Of a stretch of 64,000 bases of DNA, positions 15,850 through 22,530 are shown one piece after another. Numbering within the stretch: the stretch's first letter is position 1; each line of letters starts with the position of its first letter. The translations under genes were made by a program, and so were the position numbers. The notes beneath the pieces are model-generated. The model made no database searches. It was not told where the DNA came from and saw only the letters and a program-made list of their open reading frames with translations. This DNA is from Amycolatopsis albispora (GTDB lineage Bacteria > Actinomycetota > Actinomycetes > Mycobacteriales > Pseudonocardiaceae). The stretch is taken from assembly GCF_003312875.1 (NCBI RefSeq), contig NZ_CP015163.1, forward strand, positions 7,502,001 through 7,566,000. The letters run 5' to 3'.

Positions 15850-16151
15850 CCGGATTCCAGGCCGACGCCGAGCGGTTGCGGGCGAAGGCCGGGGAGTTCG
15901 ACGGGTTCGCGGACCGGGCACGCCGGATCGCGGCCGATCTCGAATGGGCGCTGGAAGCCACCGGTGAGGCCTGGGGCACGGACACCCCGGGGCAGAGTTT
16001 CGCCGCGTCACACGCCGCACCCGCGGCGGAGACACGCGCGCTGGTGCGGGGTTTGAGCGCCCGCCTGGCCGAATGGGGTACGAAGTTCTCCGCGGCGGCG
16101 GGGGACTACACCGGCGCGGACACCGCGGCGGCAGAGGAACTGAACGGCTAG
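15846..16151 (+). CDS. Type VII secretion-target-like (EspC/WXG100-like) protein
   Basis: A 101-residue helical hairpin protein of the ESX secretion-associated type. FQADAERLRAKAGEFDGFADRA forms helix one, GEAWGTDTPGQSF lies at the turn with W-G in place of WXG, and LVRGLSARLAEWGTKFSAAAGDYTGAD forms helix two. Such proteins are exported by, or form complexes for, type VII secretion. The GTG start overlaps the YbaB stop codon, so expression is coupled. It lies 11 bp before the TNT toxin gene and may act as its export partner. No ESX machinery is present in the window. Confidence 0.75.
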   Translation: MTGFQADAERLRAKAGEFDGFADRARRIAADLEWALEATGEAWGTDTPGQSFAASHAAPAAETRALVRGLSARLAEWGTKFSAAAGDYTGADTAAAEELNG

Positions 16152-16162
16152 GGGGAGCGGAA

Positions 16163-17695
16163 TTGGGCATCGAGCTTCCCGGCGAGCTGGCCGAGGTGGC
16201 CGCGGCGGTCGGGCTCGCGTGGCCGGAGGCGGACGAGGACGCGCTGCTGGAGCAGGCCGGGGCGTGGCGTGAGGCGGAGCGGCAGTTGTCCGCGCTCGCG
16301 TCGGAGGCGGACCTGGTCGCCAGCGAGGCGCTGACCGCGCTGTCCGGTGAGGCCGGCGAACTCGCGCGCCGGGCGTGGGCGGGGTTCGCCGACGCCGACA
16401 CCGGGCAGCTGGTCGCCGCCGCCCGCGGGGCGGGGCAGGCCGCGCTGCGACTGGAGCACGCCGCCGCCGAGATCGGCGCGGCGAAGGTGGAAATGGTGCG
16501 CCAGCTGGTCGACGCGGCCAAGAACCGGGACGCCGCGCTGGCCGCGGCGGACGCCGGGCACCCGGCGGCGGCGCTCGGCGTGGACACCGTGCTGACCGGG
16601 GTGGCGGCCAATCTCGGAGCCGTGGCGGACAGGCTGACCACGGCGATCGGGCCGGGCGGTGAGGGGCTGGCCGCGGTCACCGAACTGGTCGACCCGAACC
16701 CCGGCGCGCACCTGGCGACCCCGGTTTCGCTGCCGGTTCTGTCCGAATTGGACGGTGTGGCGGAGGCAGGCGCGCAGGGCACCGGCCCGATCGCGCTGCC
16801 GCCCGGTGAATACCAGGGACTGCTGCCGCAGGGCGGTTTCGAGGACGTGCCGACGCCGCCGTCCGGGCTCGCGGCGTCGATGAAAACCGGGCCGATCGGC
16901 CCGCTGCCGGTTTCGGGCACCACCGCGGCCGGGTTCGCCGACGCCGCCCCGCCACCGCAGTTCGCGCCGCAGCCACAGCAGCCCGTGCCACCGGTGCCAC
17001 CGCCGGCACAGCAGCCGTACTACCCGCCGCCCGCGTACCCGCAGCAGCCGTACGCGCCGCCACCGCCGGGCGCCTACCAGTGGGGCGGCCAACGGCCACC
17101 TCACCAGCAACCCCAGCATTACCCGCCACCGCAGCAGTTCCAGCCGCCACCGCCGCTCGGCACCCCGCGCAAGGAACGCGAGAGCATCGTCGCGTTGTTC
17201 CTGGTGCACATGTTCCCGATCGGGCACCTCCCGGTGGCCTCCGACAAGCCCGCGCGGCAGCTTCCGTTGCCCGCCAGGGGTTTCCCGCCGCACGACCATC
17301 CCGAGTCGCATCTGATGGACACCACCGAGGCGCTGGCCAGGGTGCGCGAAGGCCGGTGGCGGGTGGCGGGGCCGCCGGGGGAACCGCCCGCGCTCGACCC
17401 GGTGGTGGCCGAGATCGAGGACTGGCAGCCCAGCGATCCGGTGGTGCTCGCCGAAGGCAAGCTGCTCGACCGCTTCGGACCGGTCGAGGGCCGGGTGTTC
17501 GCCGCCGAAGGCACGCCGTACAACCGGCGCGGGCTCCCGATGTCGCACTACGACACCGGTTACCGGCGGTACCGCGTGCTGCGCCCGCTGCCGGTGTGGG
17601 CGAGCGGCGACCGCTACTGCGCGCTCTACGCGGCCGACGAACTGGTCACCCTCGGGTACCTGGCCGACATCACCTTCGAAGGGGAACAGGCGTGA
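16163..17695 (+). CDS. TNT-domain (NAD glycohydrolase-type) toxin, type VII-linked
   Basis: A 510-residue modular toxin. Residues 1-175 are Ala-rich helices suited to pairing with a secretion partner. Residues about 262-332 are a Pro/Gln/Tyr-rich linker, followed by a conserved pre-toxin segment (ESIVALFLVHMFPIGHLPVA, about 340-359). The C-terminal TNT domain (about 430-505) has LLDRFGPVEGRVF, GTPYNRRGLP and YRRYRVLRPLPVW. TNT domains hydrolyse NAD+. The usual PWFGQPGGGxQY segment with the catalytic Gln is not recognisable, so activity needs care. The TTG at 16163 is preceded by GGGGGAG. It overlaps the next gene by GTGA, as toxin and immunity genes often do. Confidence 0.8.
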   Translation: MGIELPGELAEVAAAVGLAWPEADEDALLEQAGAWREAERQLSALASEADLVASEALTALSGEAGELARRAWAGFADADTGQLVAAARGAGQAALRLEHAAAEIGAAKVEMVRQLVDAAKNRDAALAAADAGHPAAALGVDTVLTGVAANLGAVADRLTTAIGPGGEGLAAVTELVDPNPGAHLATPVSLPVLSELDGVAEAGAQGTGPIALPPGEYQGLLPQGGFEDVPTPPSGLAASMKTGPIGPLPVSGTTAAGFADAAPPPQFAPQPQQPVPPVPPPAQQPYYPPPAYPQQPYAPPPPGAYQWGGQRPPHQQPQHYPPPQQFQPPPPLGTPRKERESIVALFLVHMFPIGHLPVASDKPARQLPLPARGFPPHDHPESHLMDTTEALARVREGRWRVAGPPGEPPALDPVVAEIEDWQPSDPVVLAEGKLLDRFGPVEGRVFAAEGTPYNRRGLPMSHYDTGYRRYRVLRPLPVWASGDRYCALYAADELVTLGYLADITFEGEQA

Positions 17696-17964
17696 ACACC
17701 GACTCGATCGCCCGCTGGCTCGACACCCTCGGCGTGCCGCCCGAGGTGGTCTCGATCGGAGCCGAAGCGGACAACGCCTGGTGCCTGATGCGCGTCGAGG
17801 AGCCCGAGCCGTCGTGGGAGGTGTTCTGGCGCGAGCAGGGCAACCGGTACGACTGGGCCCGGTTCACCAACGAGCAGGTCGCCTGCCACTACCTGTTCGG
17901 CAGGCTGGCGTGGGCACAGGTGGCGCGGGGCGCGGTGGGCGTGCTGCCGGGGGCGCGGACTTAA
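17692..17964 (+). CDS. Candidate immunity protein for the TNT toxin
   Basis: A 90-residue acidic, Trp-rich protein with no recognised domain: SIARWLDTLGVPPEVVSIG, then NAWCLMRVEEPEPSWEVFW and ACHYLFGRLAWAQVA. Its GTG overlaps the toxin stop codon in a GTGA junction, so synthesis is coupled to the toxin. Its size, acidity and position directly after a TNT domain match how immunity factors are encoded in polymorphic toxin cassettes. The function is inferred from context only. It has no signal peptide and would act in the cytoplasm of the producer. Other possible roles are a chaperone or an unrelated small protein. Confidence 0.65.
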   Translation: MNTDSIARWLDTLGVPPEVVSIGAEADNAWCLMRVEEPEPSWEVFWREQGNRYDWARFTNEQVACHYLFGRLAWAQVARGAVGVLPGART

Positions 17965-18006
17965 ATCGCTCGCTTGTTCGAGCTTCGCGGTGTCACGCTT
18001 CTTCGC

Positions 18007-18579
18007 ATGACAACGTGGGAAATCAGGCGCGAAGGCGAGCTGGGACGGGCGGAGCACGCCGAGCTCGCGACCATGCTCCGAGCGGCGTATCCCGATTTCC
18101 CGTCGGCCTTCTCCGGCGAGCTGACCTGGTACGGATCACGGCCGGAGGCGCGGGTGATCGGCCGCGAAGACGGCCGGGTGATCGCGCACGCGGGGGTGCT
18201 GCGGCGGTTCGTCCGGGTGACCGAGGGCGGTGAGCCGCTGGAGGTGCTGGTCGGCAACGTGGGGCTGGTCGCGGTGCACCCGGAGGCCCAGGGCCGCGGG
18301 ATCGGCCGTGAGCTGGGCACGCGGCTCGCCGCGCTGCTCGACGAGCTGGCCGTGCCGTTCGGGCTGCTGATGTGCGGGGAGCACTCGGTGGGGTACTACG
18401 AGGCGCTCGGCTGGTCGCGGCTGCCCGAGGTGCACGTGCGGTACCTCGACTTCGAGCAGCGCGATCCGTACCGGGTGATCGACGAGCAGTGCGCGACCAC
18501 CATGGTGCTACCGGTCCGGGTACCGCTGCGGGCCTGGCCGACGGTGGACCGGCTGGACTGGGCCGGAAGCCAGGTTTAA
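18007..18579 (+). CDS. NodA-like N-acyltransferase (GNAT superfamily)
   Basis: A 190-residue protein that resembles rhizobial NodA along its length. Similar stretches are WEIRREGELGRAEHAELA, WYGSRPEARVIG, VIAHAGVLRRFVRV, GNVGLVAVHPEAQGRGIG (the acyl-CoA/ACP-binding GNAT motif) and a C-terminal RAWPTVDRLDWAG matching NodA's closing W-P and D residues. NodA N-acylates chitooligosaccharide amines. Here the acceptor is unknown and an ordinary GNAT acetyltransferase is possible. ATG 18007 is used because the similarity begins there, though no ribosome-binding site is visible. The end overlaps the convergent hisN gene by 4 bp. Confidence 0.65.
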   Translation: MTTWEIRREGELGRAEHAELATMLRAAYPDFPSAFSGELTWYGSRPEARVIGREDGRVIAHAGVLRRFVRVTEGGEPLEVLVGNVGLVAVHPEAQGRGIGRELGTRLAALLDELAVPFGLLMCGEHSVGYYEALGWSRLPEVHVRYLDFEQRDPYRVIDEQCATTMVLPVRVPLRAWPTVDRLDWAGSQV

Positions 18580-19358
18580 CGCTTCAAGACCCCAAGGGCG
18601 GCCTCGTGGAGCAGGCCGTTCGAGGACAGCGCCGAGCCCTGGTCGTACCGCGGGCGTCCGGACAGGTCGCTGAACCGGCCGCCCGCCTCGGTGACCAGCA
18701 CCTGCGCGGCGGCCACGTCCCACGGGTTCACCACGGCCTCGGCGGCCAGGTCGATGGCGCCCTCGGCGACCAGGCAGTGCTGCCAGAAGTCACCGAACGC
18801 GCGGTTCTCCCAGCACGCGTCGGTGAGCGCGAGGTACGCCTCGCGGGAGTGGAACTCGACCCAGGAACCGAGGTGCGTGGTGGACACGTAGGCGTCTTCG
18901 AGTGACGACACGCTCGAGACGGAGATGCGGTGCTCGCCGTTGACGTCGCGCACCCAGGCACCCGAGCCGGTCGCGGCCTGCCAGCGGCGGCCCAGCACCG
19001 GCGCGCTGACCACACCGACCACCGGCTCGCCGTCTTCGACGAGCGCGATCAGCGTGGCCCACACCGGCAGGCCACGCAGGAAGTTCTTGGTGCCGTCGAT
19101 CGGATCGAGCACCCAGGTCCGGCCGGTCGCGGCCGTTTCGCCACCGCGTTCCTCCCCGGCCACGGCGTCGTCCGGGCGTTCGGTGGCCAGCAGCGCGCGG
19201 ATGGCGTCCTCGACCGCGGTGTCCGCGTCGGTCACCGGGGTGCGGTCCGGCTTGCTGTCCACCCGGAGGTCGAGCGCGCCGAAGCGGGCCGTGGTGATGG
19301 CGTCGGCGGCGTCCGCCAGCCGGGTGGCGAGCGCCAAGTCCTCGGTGAAGCGCGGCAT
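18576..19358 (-). CDS. hisN: Histidinol-phosphatase, inositol-monophosphatase family
   Basis: A 260-residue Mg-dependent phosphatase. AGEERGGE is the first metal-ligand motif, WVLDPIDGTKNFLRGLP the second, and VVNPWDVAAAQVLVTEAGG the third, so all three family motifs are present. Actinobacterial HisN of this type removes phosphate from histidinol phosphate, and sugar or inositol phosphate phosphatases share the fold. Longer in-frame extensions upstream run antisense through the two-component genes and are not coding. The ATG at 19358 has GAAAGGA upstream. It is divergent from the response regulator, with only 42 bp between starts. Confidence 0.82.
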   Translation of the reverse strand: MPRFTEDLALATRLADAADAITTARFGALDLRVDSKPDRTPVTDADTAVEDAIRALLATERPDDAVAGEERGGETAATGRTWVLDPIDGTKNFLRGLPVWATLIALVEDGEPVVGVVSAPVLGRRWQAATGSGAWVRDVNGEHRISVSSVSSLEDAYVSTTHLGSWVEFHSREAYLALTDACWENRAFGDFWQHCLVAEGAIDLAAEAVVNPWDVAAAQVLVTEAGGRFSDLSGRPRYDQGSALSSNGLLHEAALGVLKR

Positions 19359-19387
19359 GATCACGATCCTTTCATGGGCAGTGGTCG

Positions 19388-19393
19388 TAGAGT
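19388..19393 (+). promoter_or_regulatory. Leaderless -10 box of the response regulator gene
   Basis: TAGAGT, followed by seven bases and the GTG at 19401. Confidence 0.45.
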
Positions 19394-19400
19394 TGCTCAG

Positions 19401-20102
19401 GTGAGCACGGTTCTGCTGGCTGAGGACGATCCCGCGATCGCGGATCCGCTGTCGCGCGCGCTGCAGCGCGAGGGGTACACGGTGAAGGTGGTCGGTGACG
19501 GTCCGTCCGTGCTCGACTGCACCGCCACCGACCGGGTGGACCTGCTGGTGCTCGACCTCGGGCTGCCCGGCATGGACGGGCTGGAGGTGTGCCGCCGCCT
19601 GCGTGCCAGCGGCACCGAGCTGCCGGTGCTGATGCTGACCGCGCGCACCGACGAGGTCGACTTCGTGGTCGGCCTCGACGCCGGTGCCGACGACTACGTG
19701 GCCAAGCCGTTCCGGCTGGCCGAGCTGCTCGCCCGCATCCGCGCCCTGCTGCGCCGCCGCGCGCCGGACGCGCTGGAAGCCGGTGGGGTGCGCATGGACC
19801 TCGGCGCGCGGATGGTCACTGTGGACGGTCGTGAGGTGCAGCTGGCGAACAAGGAGTTCGAGCTGCTGCGGGTGCTGATGAGCCGGGCGGGCCAGGTGGT
19901 CAGCCGCGAGGAGATCCTCGCCGAGGTGTGGAACGACCTGGAGTCCAAGACCTCCAAGACGCTGGACATGCACATGTCCTGGCTGCGCCGGAAGCTGTCC
20001 CTCGCCGGGGAGGACGGGCTGACGCGGCCGGGCAAGCCCAACGACGCCGAGCGCCGGATCGCCACCGTGCGCGGTGTCGGCTTCCGCTTCAACGCCGAAT
20101 AA
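19401..20102 (+). CDS. OmpR/PhoB-type response regulator
   Basis: A 233-residue regulator. The receiver domain (1-118) has acidic residues E8-D10, phospho-acceptor Asp52 in LLVLDLGLPGMDG, the Thr of MLTART and the Lys of VAKPF. The winged-helix DNA-binding domain (about 130-232) includes KEFELLRVLMSRAGQVVSREEIL and a closing IATVRGVGFRF. The partner kinase starts 3 bp after the stop codon. The GTG start lies seven bases after a TAGAGT box, so the mRNA is probably leaderless. The signal and targets are not evident from sequence. Confidence 0.93.
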   Translation: MSTVLLAEDDPAIADPLSRALQREGYTVKVVGDGPSVLDCTATDRVDLLVLDLGLPGMDGLEVCRRLRASGTELPVLMLTARTDEVDFVVGLDAGADDYVAKPFRLAELLARIRALLRRRAPDALEAGGVRMDLGARMVTVDGREVQLANKEFELLRVLMSRAGQVVSREEILAEVWNDLESKTSKTLDMHMSWLRRKLSLAGEDGLTRPGKPNDAERRIATVRGVGFRFNAE

Positions 20103-20105
20103 CCC

Positions 20106-21392
20106 GTGCGCCGCCGCATCCTGCTCGCCATCCTGCTGGCCGTCGCGGTCACCGGGGCCGCGCTCGGCATCCCGCTGGGCGTGACCGCGTGGCTGCTGGT
20201 GGACAACCTGAACGGCGAGGACCTGGCGGCGCGGGCGCAGGTCATCGCGGCCACCATCGACGACGACATCGCCGCCGGGCGCCCGCTCGAACTGGACAAG
20301 CTGCGGGCCGGGGTGCCGCCCGACGGCCGCCTGACCGTGCGGCAGCGGAACGAGGCGGAGAAGGTCTACGGCGTCGATCCGGGCCGTGATCCGGTGACCA
20401 CCGTGGTGCCGATCGCGCGGGAGGGCACGGTCACCCTGGAGAGCCCGTCCGGCCCGCTGCGGACCACGCAAACCCAGGTCACGCTGGCCGTGGTGCTGCT
20501 GGTGGTGCTGTCGGTGGGCATCGGCACCGTGGTCGCCACGGTCACCGCGCGACGGCTCGCGCAGCCGCTGCGGCACGTCGCCGATCGGGCCGCCCGGCTC
20601 GGTGGTGGTGACTTCCGGCCCGATCCGAAGCGCTACGACGTCGCCGAACTGGACATGGTCGCCGAGGCGCTGGATTCCTCGGCCACCGCGCTCGCGCAAC
20701 TGGTGCAGCGAGAACGGCAGCTGGTCGGGGACGTGTCGCACCAGCTGCGCAGCAGGCTGACCGCGCTGCAACTGCGACTGGAATCACTCACCCTGTACGG
20801 GGATCCCGAGGTGGTCGACGACGCCCGCGCCGCCCAGGAACAAGCCGACCGCCTGGCCGAAGCGCTCGACGAACTGCTCGAAGCCGCCCGTGCGGCGAGT
20901 GAGGTCGGTGCCGAGCCGATGGACCTGCCCGCCGAGCTGCCCGGCATTGCCGAGGAGTGGCAGCAGACGCTCAAGGCCGAGGGCCGCAACCTGCGCCTGC
21001 GCGTGGCCGAGGGGCTGATGGCCAGGGCCACGCCGAGCCGGTTGCGCGAGGTGATCGGGGTGCTGCTGGACAACGCGCTGCGGCACGGGTCCGGCACGGT
21101 CACGCTGGCCGCGCGGCGCGGGGACGCCGACGGCACGGTGGTGGTCGAGGTGCACGACACCGGGGCCGGCGTGCCGGACGAGCTGGCACCGCACATCTTC
21201 GAACGCGGCTTCTCCGGCGGTGGCTCCACCGGCGTCGGGCTGGCGCTGGCCAGGGCGCTCGCCGAGGCCGACGGCGGCAGGCTGGAGCTGTCGGTCAAGC
21301 GCCCGGCGACGTTCAGCCTGTTCCTGCGCGTGCCGCGCCCGGCGGACGCGGTCGCGGCGATGAACTGGCCGGGGGAACGCACGCCCCGCTGA
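20106..21392 (+). CDS. Sensor histidine kinase
   Basis: A 428-residue membrane kinase. TM1 covers about residues 5-32, an extracytoplasmic sensor of about 90 residues follows, then TM2 (124-146) and a HAMP segment. The HisKA helix carries His212 in DVSHQLRSRLTAL. The ATPase domain has N-box LLDNALRHG, G1 VEVHDTGAGVP and G2 GGGSTGVGLALARALA. The usual HELRTP is HQLRSR here, as in a subset of actinomycete kinases. The GTG start lies 3 bp after the response regulator, so both act as one two-component system. The extracellular sensor is short with no known ligand motif. Confidence 0.93.
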   Translation: MRRRILLAILLAVAVTGAALGIPLGVTAWLLVDNLNGEDLAARAQVIAATIDDDIAAGRPLELDKLRAGVPPDGRLTVRQRNEAEKVYGVDPGRDPVTTVVPIAREGTVTLESPSGPLRTTQTQVTLAVVLLVVLSVGIGTVVATVTARRLAQPLRHVADRAARLGGGDFRPDPKRYDVAELDMVAEALDSSATALAQLVQRERQLVGDVSHQLRSRLTALQLRLESLTLYGDPEVVDDARAAQEQADRLAEALDELLEAARAASEVGAEPMDLPAELPGIAEEWQQTLKAEGRNLRLRVAEGLMARATPSRLREVIGVLLDNALRHGSGTVTLAARRGDADGTVVVEVHDTGAGVPDELAPHIFERGFSGGGSTGVGLALARALAEADGGRLELSVKRPATFSLFLRVPRPADAVAAMNWPGERTPR

Positions 21393-21395
21393 GGT

Positions 21396-21956
21396 TCAGC
21401 GGGCGGGGAACTCGTGGACCTGGGCGCCTTCGGTTTCCTCGGGGTCGTCGTCGGCGTCCCGGCGGCGGTGGCCCAGCTCGTCCGGGAACACCCACTTCTT
21501 GAAGCCCCAGAACCGGAACACCATCGCCAGCAGCATGCCGATGATCGAGCCGCTGGTGAAGTCGGCGATCTCCTGCGCCCAGAACGGCACGTGCGGGACT
21601 TCGAGGTCGAGCACGTATCTGGAGACGTACAGCGGGACCAGGTTCACCGCGATCGCCACGCCGCTGATCAGGAAGAACAGCGCGGCCTCGTGGTGGCGTT
21701 CGCGGCCGCCCCTGGTGCGGAACGACCACTCGCTGTTGAGCACGTACGACACGATCGTCGCGACGATGATCGCGACGGCCTTGGCCGTGGTCGGCTTGGA
21801 CTCCAGCACGGTCAGCTTGAGCAGGTACCAGACTCCGTTGTCGACCAGGAAGGTGGTGCCGCCGACAATCGCGAACTTCAGCAGTTCCCGGTGCTTGATC
21901 AGGACCGAGCGCAGCGGTTTCGGGACGCGACTGAGCACCGTCTCGACAATGGTCAC
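21396..21956 (-). CDS. GtrA-family membrane protein 1
   Basis: A 186-residue protein with four transmembrane segments of the GtrA type (KFAIVGGTTFLVDNGVWYLL, then VATIVSYVLNSEWSF and FWGFKKWVFP). GtrA proteins are thought to help move lipid-linked sugars across the membrane for later glycosylation. The C-terminal tail is acidic and hydrophilic. It is convergent with the kinase gene, 3 bp apart, and lies 27 bp from a second GtrA gene on the same strand. A GtrA gene stands at the equivalent position beside purK in mycobacteria. Confidence 0.88.
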   Translation of the reverse strand: MTIVETVLSRVPKPLRSVLIKHRELLKFAIVGGTTFLVDNGVWYLLKLTVLESKPTTAKAVAIIVATIVSYVLNSEWSFRTRGGRERHHEAALFFLISGVAIAVNLVPLYVSRYVLDLEVPHVPFWAQEIADFTSGSIIGMLLAMVFRFWGFKKWVFPDELGHRRRDADDDPEETEGAQVHEFPAR

Positions 21957-21983
21957 ACCCCGAAGTGTACGTAGCGTGCCGAT

Positions 21984-22511
21984 TCAGGCGGCCCGGTCCT
22001 GGGGAATTCCGGGATCCGGCCGGGTCCGGCGGCGCGTCCGCGGCCGGGCGTCCGCCTCGGGAAAGACCCACTTCTTCAGCGCCCACCAGCGGAAGACCGT
22101 GCCCAGCAGGGTGCCGATGATCATTCCGCTGAGGAAGTCGGCGGCCTCCTGGGTGACCAGCGTGACGGACGGCACGCGGAGGTCGAACACATAGCGTGAG
22201 ATGGCCAGTGGCAATGCGTTGAGCCCGAGGCTGATCCCGCTGATCAGGAAGAACAGCGCGGCTTCGTGGTGCCGCCGCCGTCCGCCTCTGGTGCGGAACG
22301 ACCATTCGCTGCTCAGCACGTACGACACGATCGTCGCGACCAGCACGGCGATGCCCTGCGCGGTCACCGGATGCGCGGTGAGCACGGTGAACTTCAGCGC
22401 GTAGTTCACCGCCATGGTCAGCACGAAGCACACCCCGCCGACCAGCGCGAACCGCACCAGTTCCCGATGGCTGACCAGCAGCCGCCTCAAGTACCCCATA
22501 GTGCGGGGCAC
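21984..22511 (-). CDS. GtrA-family membrane protein 2 (tandem paralogue)
   Basis: A 175-residue paralogue of its neighbour, with the same four-helix layout and matching blocks (SEWSFRTRGGRRRHHEAALFF, shared almost verbatim over about 20 residues, then WWALKKWVFPEA). The longest reading starts at GTG 22511. An ATG four codons inside (22499) is equally possible, since neither has a clear ribosome-binding site. Tandem GtrA genes beside two GT87 glycosyltransferases suggest a role in polyprenol-sugar-dependent decoration of the envelope. That link is inferred from location only. Confidence 0.85.
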   Translation of the reverse strand: MPRTMGYLRRLLVSHRELVRFALVGGVCFVLTMAVNYALKFTVLTAHPVTAQGIAVLVATIVSYVLSSEWSFRTRGGRRRHHEAALFFLISGISLGLNALPLAISRYVFDLRVPSVTLVTQEAADFLSGMIIGTLLGTVFRWWALKKWVFPEADARPRTRRRTRPDPGIPQDRAA

Positions 22512-22530
22512 GCTATCGAACCGGTCCGGC

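Noticed and set aside
14242..16923. A long open frame of about 890 codons on the minus strand
   Set aside because: It runs antisense through HMG-CoA lyase, the YbaB-like gene and the toxin, has atypical composition and no homology. It is a by-product of GC-rich third positions, as are many similar long antisense frames here.
17968..17983. GCTCG...CGAGC hairpin as a terminator of the toxin cassette
   Set aside because: Only five base pairs and no T tract.
19359..20771. An N-terminal extension of hisN of about 470 codons
   Set aside because: It lies antisense to the response regulator and kinase, and all phosphatase motifs lie after ATG 19358.
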